From the NCBI RefSeq assembly GCF_042738955.1, contig NZ_JBHYHC010000008.1, positions 62,001 through 126,000 on the forward strand: a stretch of DNA of 64,000 nucleotides. Reading direction: 5' to 3'. The stretch's first letter is position 1, and each line of letters opens with the position of its first letter. The translations under genes and the position numbers were made by a program. The notes beneath the pieces were generated by a model. That model ran no database searches and was not told where the DNA came from. It saw nothing but the letters and a program-made list of their open reading frames with translations. This document shows, piece after piece, positions 17,886-27,870 of the stretch. This stretch comes from Umezawaea sp042738955. Lineage in GTDB: Bacteria; Actinomycetota; Actinomycetes; Mycobacteriales; Pseudonocardiaceae.

Positions 17886-19535
17886 CTAGTAGCCGCCGAG
17901 CAGTTGATCGCTCTGGAGCAGCACCACTTCGCCGGACCAGTTCAGCACGATGAGGCGCTTCTCCTTGGCGGTGGTCTTGTCCTTCTTCGTGTACTTGAGG
18001 TCCACGACGTAGGCCAGGTCGCTGCCGCTGAGCTCGATGCTCTCGACGTCGACCTTCGAGATCGTGTTCCAGAAGCCCTTGTACCCGTTCAGGCCGTTGC
18101 TCGACGCCTGCATCTGCGGCAGCAGCCACTGGAACGACGAGCCGGGGTCCGAGGGCGCCAAGGCGTAGTAGTCCTTGACCATCTGCTTTTGGGCGGTCTG
18201 GTTCGGGCCTGCCGGGTCGGTGACCTTCGGCGGGAGTTTCGACCCGCCGCCGGACTCCGCGGGCTTGTCCGCCGAGCTGGGCGCCTCGTTCGGCGTCGAC
18301 TGGGTGGCCGACGAGCCGGGGTCGGCCCGCTGCTGGTTGTCGTCGTTGCCGCTGGACAGGAAGCTGGCGACCATGATCCCGACGACCGCCGCCGCCACGA
18401 TGGCCAGCGCGGTGATGATCGTGGACCGCTGCTTGCCCGACCCCGACGTGGGGCGCGGACCCGCGCCCGGCCGGTTGTTCGACCGCTGGGGAGCGGCCGC
18501 CGGACGCGGCGGGGCCTGCTGGTGGAACGCCTGCTGCGGTTGCTGCTGCTGGTAGGCCGGGCCGGGGCGGACGTCGATGCGGGTGCCGGGCGGCGGCGTG
18601 TTGACCGCGGCCTGCTGCGACATCGCGCGCGTCTGGAGGTCCGACGACACGGGCTGGCCGCGCCACGACGGCGGGCTCACCTGCTGCACGGCCATGGGGA
18701 ACTCGGGCGCGGCCCGGCCCGCGGCGACGGCGGCCAGCGCCTCGCGCGCCTCGGCCATCGTCGGCCGGTCCTCGGGCTCGGGGCGCAGCAGGCGCATCAG
18801 CAGCGCGGTCAGCGGCCCGGCCTGCTTCGGCGGGTTGACCTTGCCGGACGCGACCTGGTGCAGCAGCGCGATGGTGTTCTCGTTCAGCCCGAACGGCGGC
18901 GCGCCCTCGATCGCGGCGTACAGCGTGGAGCCGAGCGAGAACACGTCCGACGGCGAACCGGGGTCGTAGCCCTTCGCCACCTCGGGCGCGAGGTAGGCGG
19001 GGGTGCCCGCGAGCATCCCGGTCGCGGTGACCGTGACGTCGCCGGTGGCGCGCGAGATGCCGAAGTCGGTGATCTTCACGACGCCCTCGTCGCCGAGCAG
19101 GATGTTGCCCGGCTTGATGTCGCGGTGCACGATCCCGGCGTTGTGGGCCGCGGTCAGCGCCGACGCCACCTGCTCGCCGATCGAGGCCACGTCGCGGGGC
19201 GACAGCGTGCCGCGCTCGGACAGCACGGTGGAGAGGCTCTTGGACGGCAGGTACTCCATCACCAGCCACGGCTGGCCGTCGTCCTCGGCCACGTCGTACA
19301 CGGCGATCGCGTGGGGGTGCTGCAAGCGGGCGGCGATCCGCCCCTCGCGCATGGCCCTGCGCTTCGCCTCGTCCGTGTCCGCCGCGGCCAGGCCGGGCTG
19401 GAGCAGGAGTTGCTTGACCGCGACGATGCGGTGCAGGCGCTGGTCGTGCGCCTGCCAAACGACGCCCATCGCCCCGCTACCGATTCGGGTTCCCAATCGG
19501 TAGCGGCCTGCGACCAGGCGACCATCGTCGGTCAC
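17886..19535 (-). CDS. Ser/Thr protein kinase 3 with extracytoplasmic NTF2-like domain
   Basis: About 549 residues. The kinase domain (GSGAMG, VAVKQLLLQ, HRDIKPGNILLG, ITDFGISRATGD, APEVAKGYDPGSPSDVFSLGSTL) is followed by a Gln/Pro-rich linker, one membrane helix (STIITALAIVAAAVVGIMVASFL), a Gly/Ser/Pro spacer and an outside domain (MVKDYYALAPSDPGSSFQWLLPQMQ...YKGFWNTISKVDVESI...) of the same type as kinases 1 and 2. The GTG at 19535 has GGGAG five bases upstream; an ATG at 19547 has no such site. Confidence 0.92.
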   Translation of the reverse strand: MTDDGRLVAGRYRLGTRIGSGAMGVVWQAHDQRLHRIVAVKQLLLQPGLAAADTDEAKRRAMREGRIAARLQHPHAIAVYDVAEDDGQPWLVMEYLPSKSLSTVLSERGTLSPRDVASIGEQVASALTAAHNAGIVHRDIKPGNILLGDEGVVKITDFGISRATGDVTVTATGMLAGTPAYLAPEVAKGYDPGSPSDVFSLGSTLYAAIEGAPPFGLNENTIALLHQVASGKVNPPKQAGPLTALLMRLLRPEPEDRPTMAEAREALAAVAAGRAAPEFPMAVQQVSPPSWRGQPVSSDLQTRAMSQQAAVNTPPPGTRIDVRPGPAYQQQQPQQAFHQQAPPRPAAAPQRSNNRPGAGPRPTSGSGKQRSTIITALAIVAAAVVGIMVASFLSSGNDDNQQRADPGSSATQSTPNEAPSSADKPAESGGGSKLPPKVTDPAGPNQTAQKQMVKDYYALAPSDPGSSFQWLLPQMQASSNGLNGYKGFWNTISKVDVESIELSGSDLAYVVDLKYTKKDKTTAKEKRLIVLNWSGEVVLLQSDQLLGGY

Positions 19536-19624
19536 GGCTGCTCCCATGAGTGATTGCGGTGTGTCTTCGTCAGCGGCGGCCCGACTTCGGGTTACACCAC
19601 TAGGGCACAAACGTAGCGACACTG

Positions 19625-19649
19625 GGATGGGTTCGAATTTAACCCATCC
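19625..19649. terminator. Hairpin between kinase 4 and kinase 3
   Basis: GGATGGGTT (19625-19633) and its exact complement (19641-19649) enclose an AT-rich 7-base loop, 28 bases beyond the kinase 4 stop on the minus strand. It most likely terminates kinase 4 transcription; an operator role for the kinase 3 promoter is the alternative. Confidence 0.6.
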
Positions 19650-19676
19650 GTGTGCGTGTCCACCTTACGAGGTCCC

Positions 19677-21041
19677 TCAACCAGTGGGCACCACACTCGA
19701 GGACGCCACCGTTGTGGTGGTCGTCGTTGTGGTGGTCGTCGTGGTCTTCGGGGTGGTCGTGGTCACCGGAGGCGGCTTCGACGTCGTGGTGGTCGTGGTC
19801 GTCGTCGTGGTCGTCTCTTCGGTGGTGGTCTCTTCCTCGGTCGTCGTTTCGGGCTGCTTGGTGGTGGTCTTCACCACGGTCGTCGTCGTGGGCGGCACCG
19901 ACAACGAGCTGCTCAAACCGGGGACCAGGGGCGTCTCGTCCTTCTTGTTGAACACGCCCAGCGCGACCATCAGCCCGCCCACGGCCAGCAGCAGCACCAG
20001 CACGGCGGCGGCGATGGCCAGGGTCCGGTTGCCCGAGCTGGGCGGCGGCGCGACCGGCCGCGACGGGCCCACGGTCCGGGGCTGCTGCGCCTGGCGGTAC
20101 CCGGTGCCCGTGCCCGCCGACACCACGCGGGTGCGGTTGGGGTCCAGGACGGCCGTGGGACCGGCCACCGGCAGCACGCCGGGGGTGCTCGCGGCGCGCA
20201 GACCGGTCAGGCTGGGGTTGCGGCCGGAGGCGACGGCGGCCAGCAGCTCGCGGGCCTGGCCCATCGTCGGCCGGTCCGCCGGGTCGACGTTGAGCAGCCG
20301 CAGCAGCACGTCCGTGAGCGGCCCGTCCTGCGACGGCGGGTTGATCCGCCCCGCGGCGACCGCGTGCAGCACGCCGAGGGTGTTCTCGCTGAGCCCGAAC
20401 GGGGGTTCGCCCTCGGCCGCCGCGTACAGCGTCGAGCCGAGCGAGAACACGTCCGAGGCGGGCGTCGGGTCCGAGCCCCTGGCGATCTCCGGGGCCAGGT
20501 ACGCCGGGGTGCCCGCGATCAGGCCGGTCTTGGTGACCGTGATGTCGTCGGTGGCGCGCGAGATGCCGAAGTCGGTGATCTTCACCAGGCCGCTGTCGGC
20601 GATCAGCACGTTGCCGGGCTTCACGTCGCGGTGGACGATGCCCGCCGCGTGCGCCGCCGCGAGGGCTGAGGCGGCCTGTGCGCCGATCCTGGCGACCTGG
20701 AGGGGGTCCAGAGCCCCGTACTCGGACAGCGTGTCCGCGAGGCTGTAGGACGGCAGGTACTCCATCACGAGGCACGGCGCGCCGTTCTCCTCGACGACGT
20801 CGTAGACCGCGATGGCGTTCGGGTGGTGCAGCTTCGCCGCGATGCGGCCCTCGCGCATGGCGCGCTGGATCGCCTCGTCGTGCTCGCGCGTGTCCATCCC
20901 CGCTTGCAGCAGCAGCTGCTTGATCGCGACGATCCGGTTGAGCCGCTCGTCCTGCGCTCGCCACACGATGCCCATGGCGCCGCTGCCGATGCGGTCGAGG
21001 AACCGGTAGCGGTCGGCGATCAGTTGACCCTCGCCGCTCAC
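19677..21041 (-). CDS. Ser/Thr protein kinase 4 with Thr-rich external tail
   Basis: About 454 residues. An intact kinase domain (GSGAMG, VAIKQLLLQ, HRDVKPGNVLIA, ITDFGISRATDD, APEIARGSDP) is followed by one membrane helix (TLAIAAAVLVLLLAVGGLMVAL) and, unlike kinases 1-3, a low-complexity tail of about 80 residues that is mostly threonine with Lys-Pro-Glu interruptions; this resembles a cell-wall-spanning or O-mannosylated stalk. The GTG at 21041 follows GAGGTGG by six bases. The 293-base gap upstream (21042-21334) holds no gene but carries an imperfect GC-rich hairpin just after the next gene's stop. Confidence 0.92.
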   Translation of the reverse strand: MSGEGQLIADRYRFLDRIGSGAMGIVWRAQDERLNRIVAIKQLLLQAGMDTREHDEAIQRAMREGRIAAKLHHPNAIAVYDVVEENGAPCLVMEYLPSYSLADTLSEYGALDPLQVARIGAQAASALAAAHAAGIVHRDVKPGNVLIADSGLVKITDFGISRATDDITVTKTGLIAGTPAYLAPEIARGSDPTPASDVFSLGSTLYAAAEGEPPFGLSENTLGVLHAVAAGRINPPSQDGPLTDVLLRLLNVDPADRPTMGQARELLAAVASGRNPSLTGLRAASTPGVLPVAGPTAVLDPNRTRVVSAGTGTGYRQAQQPRTVGPSRPVAPPPSSGNRTLAIAAAVLVLLLAVGGLMVALGVFNKKDETPLVPGLSSSLSVPPTTTTVVKTTTKQPETTTEEETTTEETTTTTTTTTTTSKPPPVTTTTPKTTTTTTTTTTTTVASSSVVPTG

Positions 21042-21334
21042 CAGGCCACCTCGCGTGGGTGCTGCGGGACCGCGGCAGGTGCAGCAGGTCTCACGCTGGG
21101 GCTCCTCGTCGTGCGCTCCGGTTGGCGGATCAGGGTAGGCCACCGCTCATCGCCGTGTCGGGCTGTCATCGCCCGCAGAGCCTACCCCGGCCGTGACGGC
21201 GGCTTTCGGACCGTTGTGCAGGTCACGCACCGTCGAGCACGGATCGCGAAGGGATACCCGAAAGCCGTCCGCGACGTCACCGGTTCACGGTGAAGTCGCG
21301 GCTTTTTGGGGCCGAACGGCCTAGTCGGAAGCCT

Positions 21335-22207
21335 CTACAGCTCCGCGAAGAAGTCGAATCCGCCGAGTCCGACGCCCACGCCGACCCCGAGGCCGCTCGA
21401 CGGCTTCGTCTGCGAGGAGGACGGGGTGCTCGTCGAGGACGACGAGCCGGACGTCGACGAGGACGGCGTGGACGTGGACGTCGTCGGCTGCGTGGTGCTG
21501 CTGCTCGGCGTCGTGGTCGTCGTCGGGTTCTGGGTGGTGGTGCCCTTGTCCGGCGTCGGCTGCTGCGTCGTCGTCTCGGTGGTCGTCGTGGTCGTGTCCG
21601 CGGTCTGCTGCTGCGTCGCGGGGGCCTGCTGCGTCGCGACCGTGCGCTGGTCCTGCGTCTGCGGGGCCTGCTGCTGGGTCTGCGTCTGCTGCTGCTGGGT
21701 GGTGGTGTCCTGCGTGGTCGGGCTGGCCTGCTGGCCGGGCAGCGCGAGCGCGCCGATGCCGCCGGTGTTGTTGGAGTTGCGGGCCGCGGGGCGGTCGTCG
21801 AACCGCACGTCCGCGAGGGGCCGCTCGTCCGGGGAGCTGAGCCACTGCGAGGCGCCGAAGGCGACCGTGCCGCAGAGGACGACGCCGCCGCTGGCGATGG
21901 CGACCAGCTTGCTGATCTTCATCCCGCCGCGCTCGTCGTCGGCCGGTCGGCCCTCGCGGCGCAGCAGCTCGGCGACGTGCAGTTCCCGGCCGGACAGCGA
22001 CTGGCGGTCGATCCGCACGGTCGACAGCGCGGCGGGCGCGGTCGCGGCGGGGGGCGGGGTCACGGCCTGGAAGCGGATCGTGTCCTCTTCGTCGTCCCGG
22101 TACACCGGGATCGGCTGTGTCTCGGCTTCCCGCCGGGCGAGCAGCTCCGCTACCGAGAGCTGAGCGGTCGAGCCATCTCGCCGACGACGTTTGTCCTCGT
22201 TCGACAC
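21335..22207 (-). CDS. Kinase-less single-pass membrane protein with Thr/Gln/Ser-rich tail
   Basis: 290 residues. The cytoplasmic N-terminus carries two copies of a short motif (QLSVAELLARRE near residue 16 and LHVAELLRREGR near residue 76). One helix (LVAIASGGVVLCGTVAFGASQWL) leads to an external tail rich in Gln, Thr and Ser that ends in a glycine/valine repeat (GLGVGVGVGLGG) and FDFFAEL. No enzymatic domain is visible. The composition mirrors kinase 4 next to it, suggesting a partner or substrate (inference). GTG start with GGGAAGG 11 bases upstream. Confidence 0.7.
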   Translation of the reverse strand: MSNEDKRRRRDGSTAQLSVAELLARREAETQPIPVYRDDEEDTIRFQAVTPPPAATAPAALSTVRIDRQSLSGRELHVAELLRREGRPADDERGGMKISKLVAIASGGVVLCGTVAFGASQWLSSPDERPLADVRFDDRPAARNSNNTGGIGALALPGQQASPTTQDTTTQQQQTQTQQQAPQTQDQRTVATQQAPATQQQTADTTTTTTETTTQQPTPDKGTTTQNPTTTTTPSSSTTQPTTSTSTPSSSTSGSSSSTSTPSSSQTKPSSGLGVGVGVGLGGFDFFAEL

Positions 22208-22368
22208 TGCGGGTCACACCTTCCCAGCAACTGCGTTGCGTTCACTTGCCGGGAACATGGATACCGAATCGTGACCCCACTTGTAACCCCTTTGGGGGAT
22301 TTTCTCGGGTTAAACCTTATTTAAGACAACTCTGAGTGAGAAAATAGGGGTTGATCAACTACTCGGCG

Positions 22369-23199
22369 TCAACTTCGCTGGGCGGAGAGCAGTTCGGTGC
22401 CGACGATCTTCGGCGTGGACGTGTCGGCGAACCAGAAGCGCTGCTCGACCCTCAGCCACCGTCCGTCGAGCTCCTGCATCGACAGCTCGGCGAGGACGCT
22501 CCCGTCCGGTTTCAGCGTCGTGGCGTCGACCGTGATGGCCTTGATCGTGCTCCACGACCGGACGAAGTCGAGCGGGTCGCCGCCGACCAGGTCGGCGGTC
22601 AGCATCCGGGACGCCTCGGCCGGGTCCTCCGGCAGCAGCTCGTAGAACCGGCGCACGACCTCGATCTTGGGCTGCGAGGCCGCGGCCGTGGTCTGCGGGG
22701 CCGCGACGGCGGCCGTGGGCGGCGCGCTCGGGTCGGGCTTCGGGTCGGCGGCCAGCGGCGCGTGCGGCGCGGGAACGGGGGCGGGCGCGGTGTCGGCGGT
22801 GTTCGTCTCGGCGGCGGGCGGGGTGGCCGCCTCGTGGCCCAGCCGGGCGCTCAGCAGGTCGGGGCGCAGCGCGGTCGAGCCGCTGAGCTCGATCGGGGCC
22901 GCCGCGAGCGGCTCCTCGGTGTCGGCGGGGCGGTTGCCCGCGAGGATCGACGCGGCGGCGATGGACGCGACCAGCACGATCGCGCCGGTCATCAGACCCG
23001 CCACCTTGGCGACCCGGTTGGTCCGGGCCTTGTCCGTCGACTCCTCGAAACCCAGCACGTCCTCGACGAGGCCGTCGGTGTCGGCCTCCTCCCTGGACAG
23101 GATGCGCACCGGGCTCGGCTGTTTCCGGATCAGCTCTGCCACGGTGATCGAGCCGGCGCGGTTGTGCCGCCGTCTGCCGCTCGTCGTAGGGCGCTGCAC
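22369..23199 (-). CDS. Kinase-less membrane protein with NTF2-like external domain
   Basis: About 276 residues. The N-terminus repeats the motif AGSITVAELIRKQP seen in the next gene; a helix (VAGLMTGAIVLVASIAAASIL) follows, then an Ala/Pro linker and an outside domain (IEVVRRFYELLPEDPAEASRMLTADLVGGDPLDFVRSWSTIKAITV...) with the same pattern as the sensor domains of kinases 1-3. The start GTG 23199 lies six bases after GGAGGAG. It is probably a signalling partner of the kinases; no such function has been shown. Confidence 0.7.
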   Translation of the reverse strand: MQRPTTSGRRRHNRAGSITVAELIRKQPSPVRILSREEADTDGLVEDVLGFEESTDKARTNRVAKVAGLMTGAIVLVASIAAASILAGNRPADTEEPLAAAPIELSGSTALRPDLLSARLGHEAATPPAAETNTADTAPAPVPAPHAPLAADPKPDPSAPPTAAVAAPQTTAAASQPKIEVVRRFYELLPEDPAEASRMLTADLVGGDPLDFVRSWSTIKAITVDATTLKPDGSVLAELSMQELDGRWLRVEQRFWFADTSTPKIVGTELLSAQRS

Positions 23200-23371
23200 T
23201 GGCAACTCCTCCGTACCTTCTGGGTCGCCAGAACTCGTACCGTGGATGAGCTGCTCAAAGCCAGTTCGACTCGCGCATTCACCTTTTCGTGGCGTTCAGC
23301 GGTAGACAGGTGTCGCTCGAATGGACCAGTGGTCACAGTCCGGCGTCCCCCTGTGCGTTCGCGAATGACCG

Positions 23372-25093
23372 TTAGCCGATCTCTTTGAGCCGTTCGGCGT
23401 TGATCAAGGGCTCGCCACTCAAGGTGAAGGTCAGCTCCCGCTGCTCGGTGCTCGCGGTGCCGTCCTTCTTGGTGATCTGGAGCGTGCTGATGGTGATCCC
23501 CTTCGTCGGGTCCACGCTGATCTCCTTCACCTCCACCAGCGACACGTCCGAAAACCGCTGCTCAAGTACGGCGGAGGTGGTCGACCGGAACGTCTCGGTC
23601 GTCAGCGCCATGGCGGTGGAGGTGTTGGCCGCCACCTCCTCGTAGAACTTCTCCGTCCGGCTGGCGATGGCCGACGCGTCCACCAGGGGCCGCTCCTCGG
23701 CGGGCAGCGTCGTCACGGTGGGCGACGTCGCACCCGGACCAGGTGTACCGCTCGACCCGGTGACGGGCGTCGTCGCGGTGGTCGGCCCGGCCCCGCCGGA
23801 CGTGCCGCTGCCCTCCTTCGCGCTGCTGCTGCTGCCGCTGCCCGCCGTCGGCGGCGTCCCCGGTACCCGTCCGGGGTCCTGGGGCTTCGTCTGCGGGGCC
23901 GGGGCGCTCGCGGAGGGCGTGGACGTGCGGGTGCCGAAATCGGTCACGATGGGCACGTTGGCGGGGTACTCGGGCATCCCGATCCGCTCGACCGGCCCAC
24001 TGCTGCCGACGAGCTTCGCGGCAGCGACGGCCAACCCGATCAACACCCCGGCCGACGACACGACCGCGAACCAGGCAGCCCGCTTCCACGTACGCGGCGG
24101 CGTCACGGACGCGGGCACCAACCCGATGTTGAACTTCCGCAACCCCGCCGCGTCCGTGTCGAGGAGCGGGTCGAGTGGGGGAGGGGTGCTCGGACCGGTG
24201 TTCGGATCCGTGCTCAGGCCAAGGGGCAGCGGGTCGTCGAGGGCGGCGCTGGCGGTGCTGGTGGTGCCGGGAGTGTCAGAGGAAATGGCGGTGCCAGCGC
24301 CGGTGCCTGCGGTGCCCGCGGAGATGGCGGTGCCAGCGGTGTTATCTGCGGCGGTGCTGCCCGCGGTGCCCGCGGTGCCTGCGGTGCCAGCGCCGGTGCC
24401 CACGGTGCCTGCGGAGATGGCGGTGCCTGCGGAGTTGACTGCGGCGGTGCGGGCGGCAGTCCTTGCGGTGCCTGCTTGTGTGGCAGTACCCGCCCCGCCT
24501 GCGATTTTGGCGGCGGTGGCGGTGCCTGCCGGGTTGGCCGTGGGCGCGTGGGGGTCGGAGTCTGGGGCACCTGGGGCGCGGCGCTCCGGGCCGGAAGTCC
24601 TCGGGGCGCGGGGGTCGGTGCCGGGCGTGCCCGGAGCGCGGGAGTGCGGGTCGGTCGCGCGTGGGTAGGTGCTGGAGGTGCCCGCGGCGGTGGCGCTGCC
24701 CGCGGAGGTGCCACTAGCGCGTGCGGCACCTGTAGCGGGGGTGTGCGAGCCGGGAGGTCCCGAAGTGCGGGAGTCCTGGCCGGTCGCGCGCGGAGCGGTG
24801 CCCGCAGTGGTGCTGGAGGTGCCTGCGGTGATGTCTGCGGTGGTGCCTGCCGCGGACCTCTGCGTGGGCGGAGGCCCTTGCGGGTCGGCGGATCCCTGAT
24901 CTGCGGGATCGGGGGCGCGGAGGTCGCGTTGGGTGGGCACGCGGCCGGGCACCAGGGTTCCGGGTGGGGCGACCGTGGCGCGGGCGTGTGCGGGCGGACC
25001 GGGGTCCAGTTCGCCCGCGACGGGTGGCCACCCGGTCGCCCGCTCGTGCAGCCGGTGCTTGCCCGAACCCGGTGTGCCGTCCCCGTCGTCCAT
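23372..25093 (-). CDS. Membrane protein with long Ala-Gly-Thr repeats and external sensor-like domain
   Basis: 573 residues. The first 290 residues are low complexity: Pro/Arg-rich, then repeated AGTA and GTAGTAG units. A helix (AAWFAVVSSAGVLIGLAVAAAKLV, about 335-360) precedes a Thr/Ser/Pro stalk and a C-terminal domain (ASRTEKFYEEVAANTSTAMALTTETFRSTTSAVLEQRF...) resembling the outside domains of kinases 1-3 and the preceding gene. No kinase domain. ATG start with GGGAGGGG ten bases upstream. The repeats suggest a length-variable cytoplasmic arm. Confidence 0.65.
   Translation of the reverse strand: MDDGDGTPGSGKHRLHERATGWPPVAGELDPGPPAHARATVAPPGTLVPGRVPTQRDLRAPDPADQGSADPQGPPPTQRSAAGTTADITAGTSSTTAGTAPRATGQDSRTSGPPGSHTPATGAARASGTSAGSATAAGTSSTYPRATDPHSRAPGTPGTDPRAPRTSGPERRAPGAPDSDPHAPTANPAGTATAAKIAGGAGTATQAGTARTAARTAAVNSAGTAISAGTVGTGAGTAGTAGTAGSTAADNTAGTAISAGTAGTGAGTAISSDTPGTTSTASAALDDPLPLGLSTDPNTGPSTPPPLDPLLDTDAAGLRKFNIGLVPASVTPPRTWKRAAWFAVVSSAGVLIGLAVAAAKLVGSSGPVERIGMPEYPANVPIVTDFGTRTSTPSASAPAPQTKPQDPGRVPGTPPTAGSGSSSSAKEGSGTSGGAGPTTATTPVTGSSGTPGPGATSPTVTTLPAEERPLVDASAIASRTEKFYEEVAANTSTAMALTTETFRSTTSAVLEQRFSDVSLVEVKEISVDPTKGITISTLQITKKDGTASTEQRELTFTLSGEPLINAERLKEIG
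24270..24530. repeat. Degenerate GC-rich minisatellite coding Ala-Gly-Thr repeats
   Basis: Repeated GGTGCCTGCGG-type units on the plus strand (for example around 24301-24380 and 24385-24440) code the AGTA/GTAG repeats of the preceding membrane protein. Unit lengths are multiples of three, so the reading frame is kept. Confidence 0.7.
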
Positions 25094-25162
25094 GCTGTCC
25101 AGACCCCTCCCGCCCTAGCGCGGTGCGGGGTCGTGGCCGAACTCAGGTGCCGACGAGCACCC

Positions 25163-25184
25163 GCACCTACCTGAGGGTAGGTGC
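25163..25184. promoter_or_regulatory. Perfect palindrome upstream of the Ala-Gly-Thr membrane protein gene
   Basis: GCACCTACC (25163-25171), TGAG, GGTAGGTGC (25176-25184). A second short palindrome, CGGGTG-A-CACCCG, lies at 25224-25236. Both are in the 180-base gap between two genes transcribed leftward, 70-140 bases before the ATG at 25093, where an operator would sit; the second could instead terminate the gene ending at 25274. Confidence 0.4.
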
Positions 25185-25273
25185 AGGTTCGGGTGGTAGC
25201 TGTACGGGGCCACCATGTGACGGCGGGTGACACCCGTAAGTGTGAACTTGCTGGACTTGTCGGCCGGCTTAGG

Positions 25274-25594
25274 TCATCCGCCGCTGTTCAGGCGCTTGCG
25301 GCTGCTCTGCAACGCGCTCGTCGCGGCCAAGCCGCTGCCGCCCGCGATCAGCGCGCCGATGATGTCCGACGCCGTGCTGTCGCCCGTCGTGATCAGCAAC
25401 CCGATCAGCGCGGCCACGGTCGTCACGCCCGCCACCGTGTACCGGCTGCGGACGTACTGCGCGATCGGCGCTCCCGACGCGGCTTTGTTCTTGGCGGCCG
25501 ACCCGAGCATGGCGAGGTAGCCGTCGTGGGCCAGGGCGGCCAGCACCCCGACGATGGCGATGATGCCTGCGATGAGGCCGATGACTGTTCCCAT
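25274..25594 (-). CDS. Small integral membrane protein
   Basis: 106 residues with hydrophobic segments at about 3-22 (VIGLIAGIIAIVGVLAAL), 52-69 (VAGVTTVAALIGLLITT) and 75-92, and a basic C-terminus (SSRKRLNSGG). Family not recognised. ATG at 25594. It is divergent from the deacetylase-family gene, 57 bases apart, so the two may share control. Confidence 0.65.
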   Translation of the reverse strand: MGTVIGLIAGIIAIVGVLAALAHDGYLAMLGSAAKNKAASGAPIAQYVRSRYTVAGVTTVAALIGLLITTGDSTASDIIGALIAGGSGLAATSALQSSRKRLNSGG

Positions 25595-25651
25595 GTGTCC
25601 AGTGTGCCTCGCGATATCCGCTGGACCATCGGTGATCCCCCTGATATCCCG

Positions 25652-26758
<1,107 letters not shown>

Positions 26759-26819
26759 CCAGTGCTTCTTTGGGGTGGAGGGAGTTCACGGGGGCGGGAT
26801 TCCGCGCTACTTTCACGAG

Positions 26820-27704
26820 ATGGTCAACATCCCGTCCTCGATGCGCACCCGCTCCGTGGGTGACGAGCTGATCGGCCTCCGCAAGGCGGCCGGGTACAGC
26901 GGCATGGAGTTCGCCCGCAAGCTCGGCTGGGAGAACAGCAGGCTCAACCGCATCGAGAACGGCAAGTACCGCACGAGCGAAGTCGACATCACCCAGTACG
27001 TCACGACGCTCGGCCACCCCAAGCAAGTCCTGGACCAGCTCCTCACCATGCTCCGCCAGTGCGAAGACGGCTTCGTGGTCCAACCCCACGGCATCCGGCT
27101 GTCCGACCAGTTGCACACCCTGGTCCGTCACGAAACCACCGCCCGCACCATCCACAACCTCGAACTCACCGTCGTGCCGGGGCTGTTGCAGACCAGGGGC
27201 TACGCGAGTGCCCTCATGGAGTCCGGTCGAGTGCCCGCTGACCGACTTCCGGGTTTGGTCCAGGCCCGGCTGAGCCGCCAATGCCTGTTCAACCGGCCGA
27301 GGCAGCCCTACTGCACCTTCTACATCCACGAGTTCGCCCTGAGGCTCCCCGTCGGTGGCGACCGGGTGATGAACGACCAGCTCATGCACCTGGCCTTCAT
27401 GGCCAACTCGCATGGTGTGTCGATCCGAGTCATCCCCACCTCGCGGGGGCCCTTCACCGGCATCGGCACCGGTGCCTTCGCCCTGCTGGACAGCATCGAC
27501 GCCTTGCAACTCCCGGTTGTGTACACAGAAATGCCCGGTGCCAGCCTCTTCCTGGACGAGACCGCCGTCGTGGAGGCCCACCGAGTCGTGCTGAAGGAGT
27601 TGGATCGCGCAGCTTTGGATGGAGGACAATCCCGGTCGTGGCTCGTGAAGCTCGCGAGCGAGTACGACCGACCGGGAGACGGCCACCATGGGGACCTGGC
27701 GTAA
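26820..27704 (+). CDS. XRE helix-turn-helix regulator with DUF5753 domain
   Basis: 294 residues. An N-terminal helix-turn-helix (DELIGLRKAAGYSGMEFARKLGWENSRLNRIENGKY) is followed by a DUF5753 domain (LEL TVVPGLLQTRGYASALM and IRVIPTSRGPFTGIGTGAFALLD). Actinomycete regulators of this type are nearly always encoded with a small DUF397 protein, as here, and some control development or antibiotic production. ATG at 26820, or Met8 (26841). The start of the DUF397 gene overlaps its last 17 bases. Confidence 0.93.
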   Translation: MVNIPSSMRTRSVGDELIGLRKAAGYSGMEFARKLGWENSRLNRIENGKYRTSEVDITQYVTTLGHPKQVLDQLLTMLRQCEDGFVVQPHGIRLSDQLHTLVRHETTARTIHNLELTVVPGLLQTRGYASALMESGRVPADRLPGLVQARLSRQCLFNRPRQPYCTFYIHEFALRLPVGGDRVMNDQLMHLAFMANSHGVSIRVIPTSRGPFTGIGTGAFALLDSIDALQLPVVYTEMPGASLFLDETAVVEAHRVVLKELDRAALDGGQSRSWLVKLASEYDRPGDGHHGDLA

Positions 27705-27870
27705 GAGCAGCTACAGCAGCGAGAACGGCGAGGGCAATTGCGTCGAGGTGTCTTTCGGTCGGACCGTGGCCGTGCGGGACTCCAAGAACCCCGCAGGCCC
27801 GATCCTCACCGTCTCCGAAGCCGCCTGGCGTCTGTTCCTCAGCGCCCCATCGCGCCGCGACCCAGCTTGA
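27688..27870 (+). CDS. DUF397 protein
   Basis: 60 residues: TWRKSSYSSENGEGNCVEVSF and VAVRDSKNPAGPILTVSEAAWRLFL are the full DUF397 signature. It overlaps the XRE gene by 17 bases and pairs with it functionally in a toxin-antitoxin-like or regulator-modulator relation that is not settled. The last 32 bases overlap the convergent chorismate mutase gene. Confidence 0.93.
   Translation: MGTWRKSSYSSENGEGNCVEVSFGRTVAVRDSKNPAGPILTVSEAAWRLFLSAPSRRDPA

Noticed and set aside
26820..27870. Classic toxin-antitoxin module
   Set aside because: XRE-DUF5753 with DUF397 is a common regulator pair; toxicity cannot be inferred from sequence.
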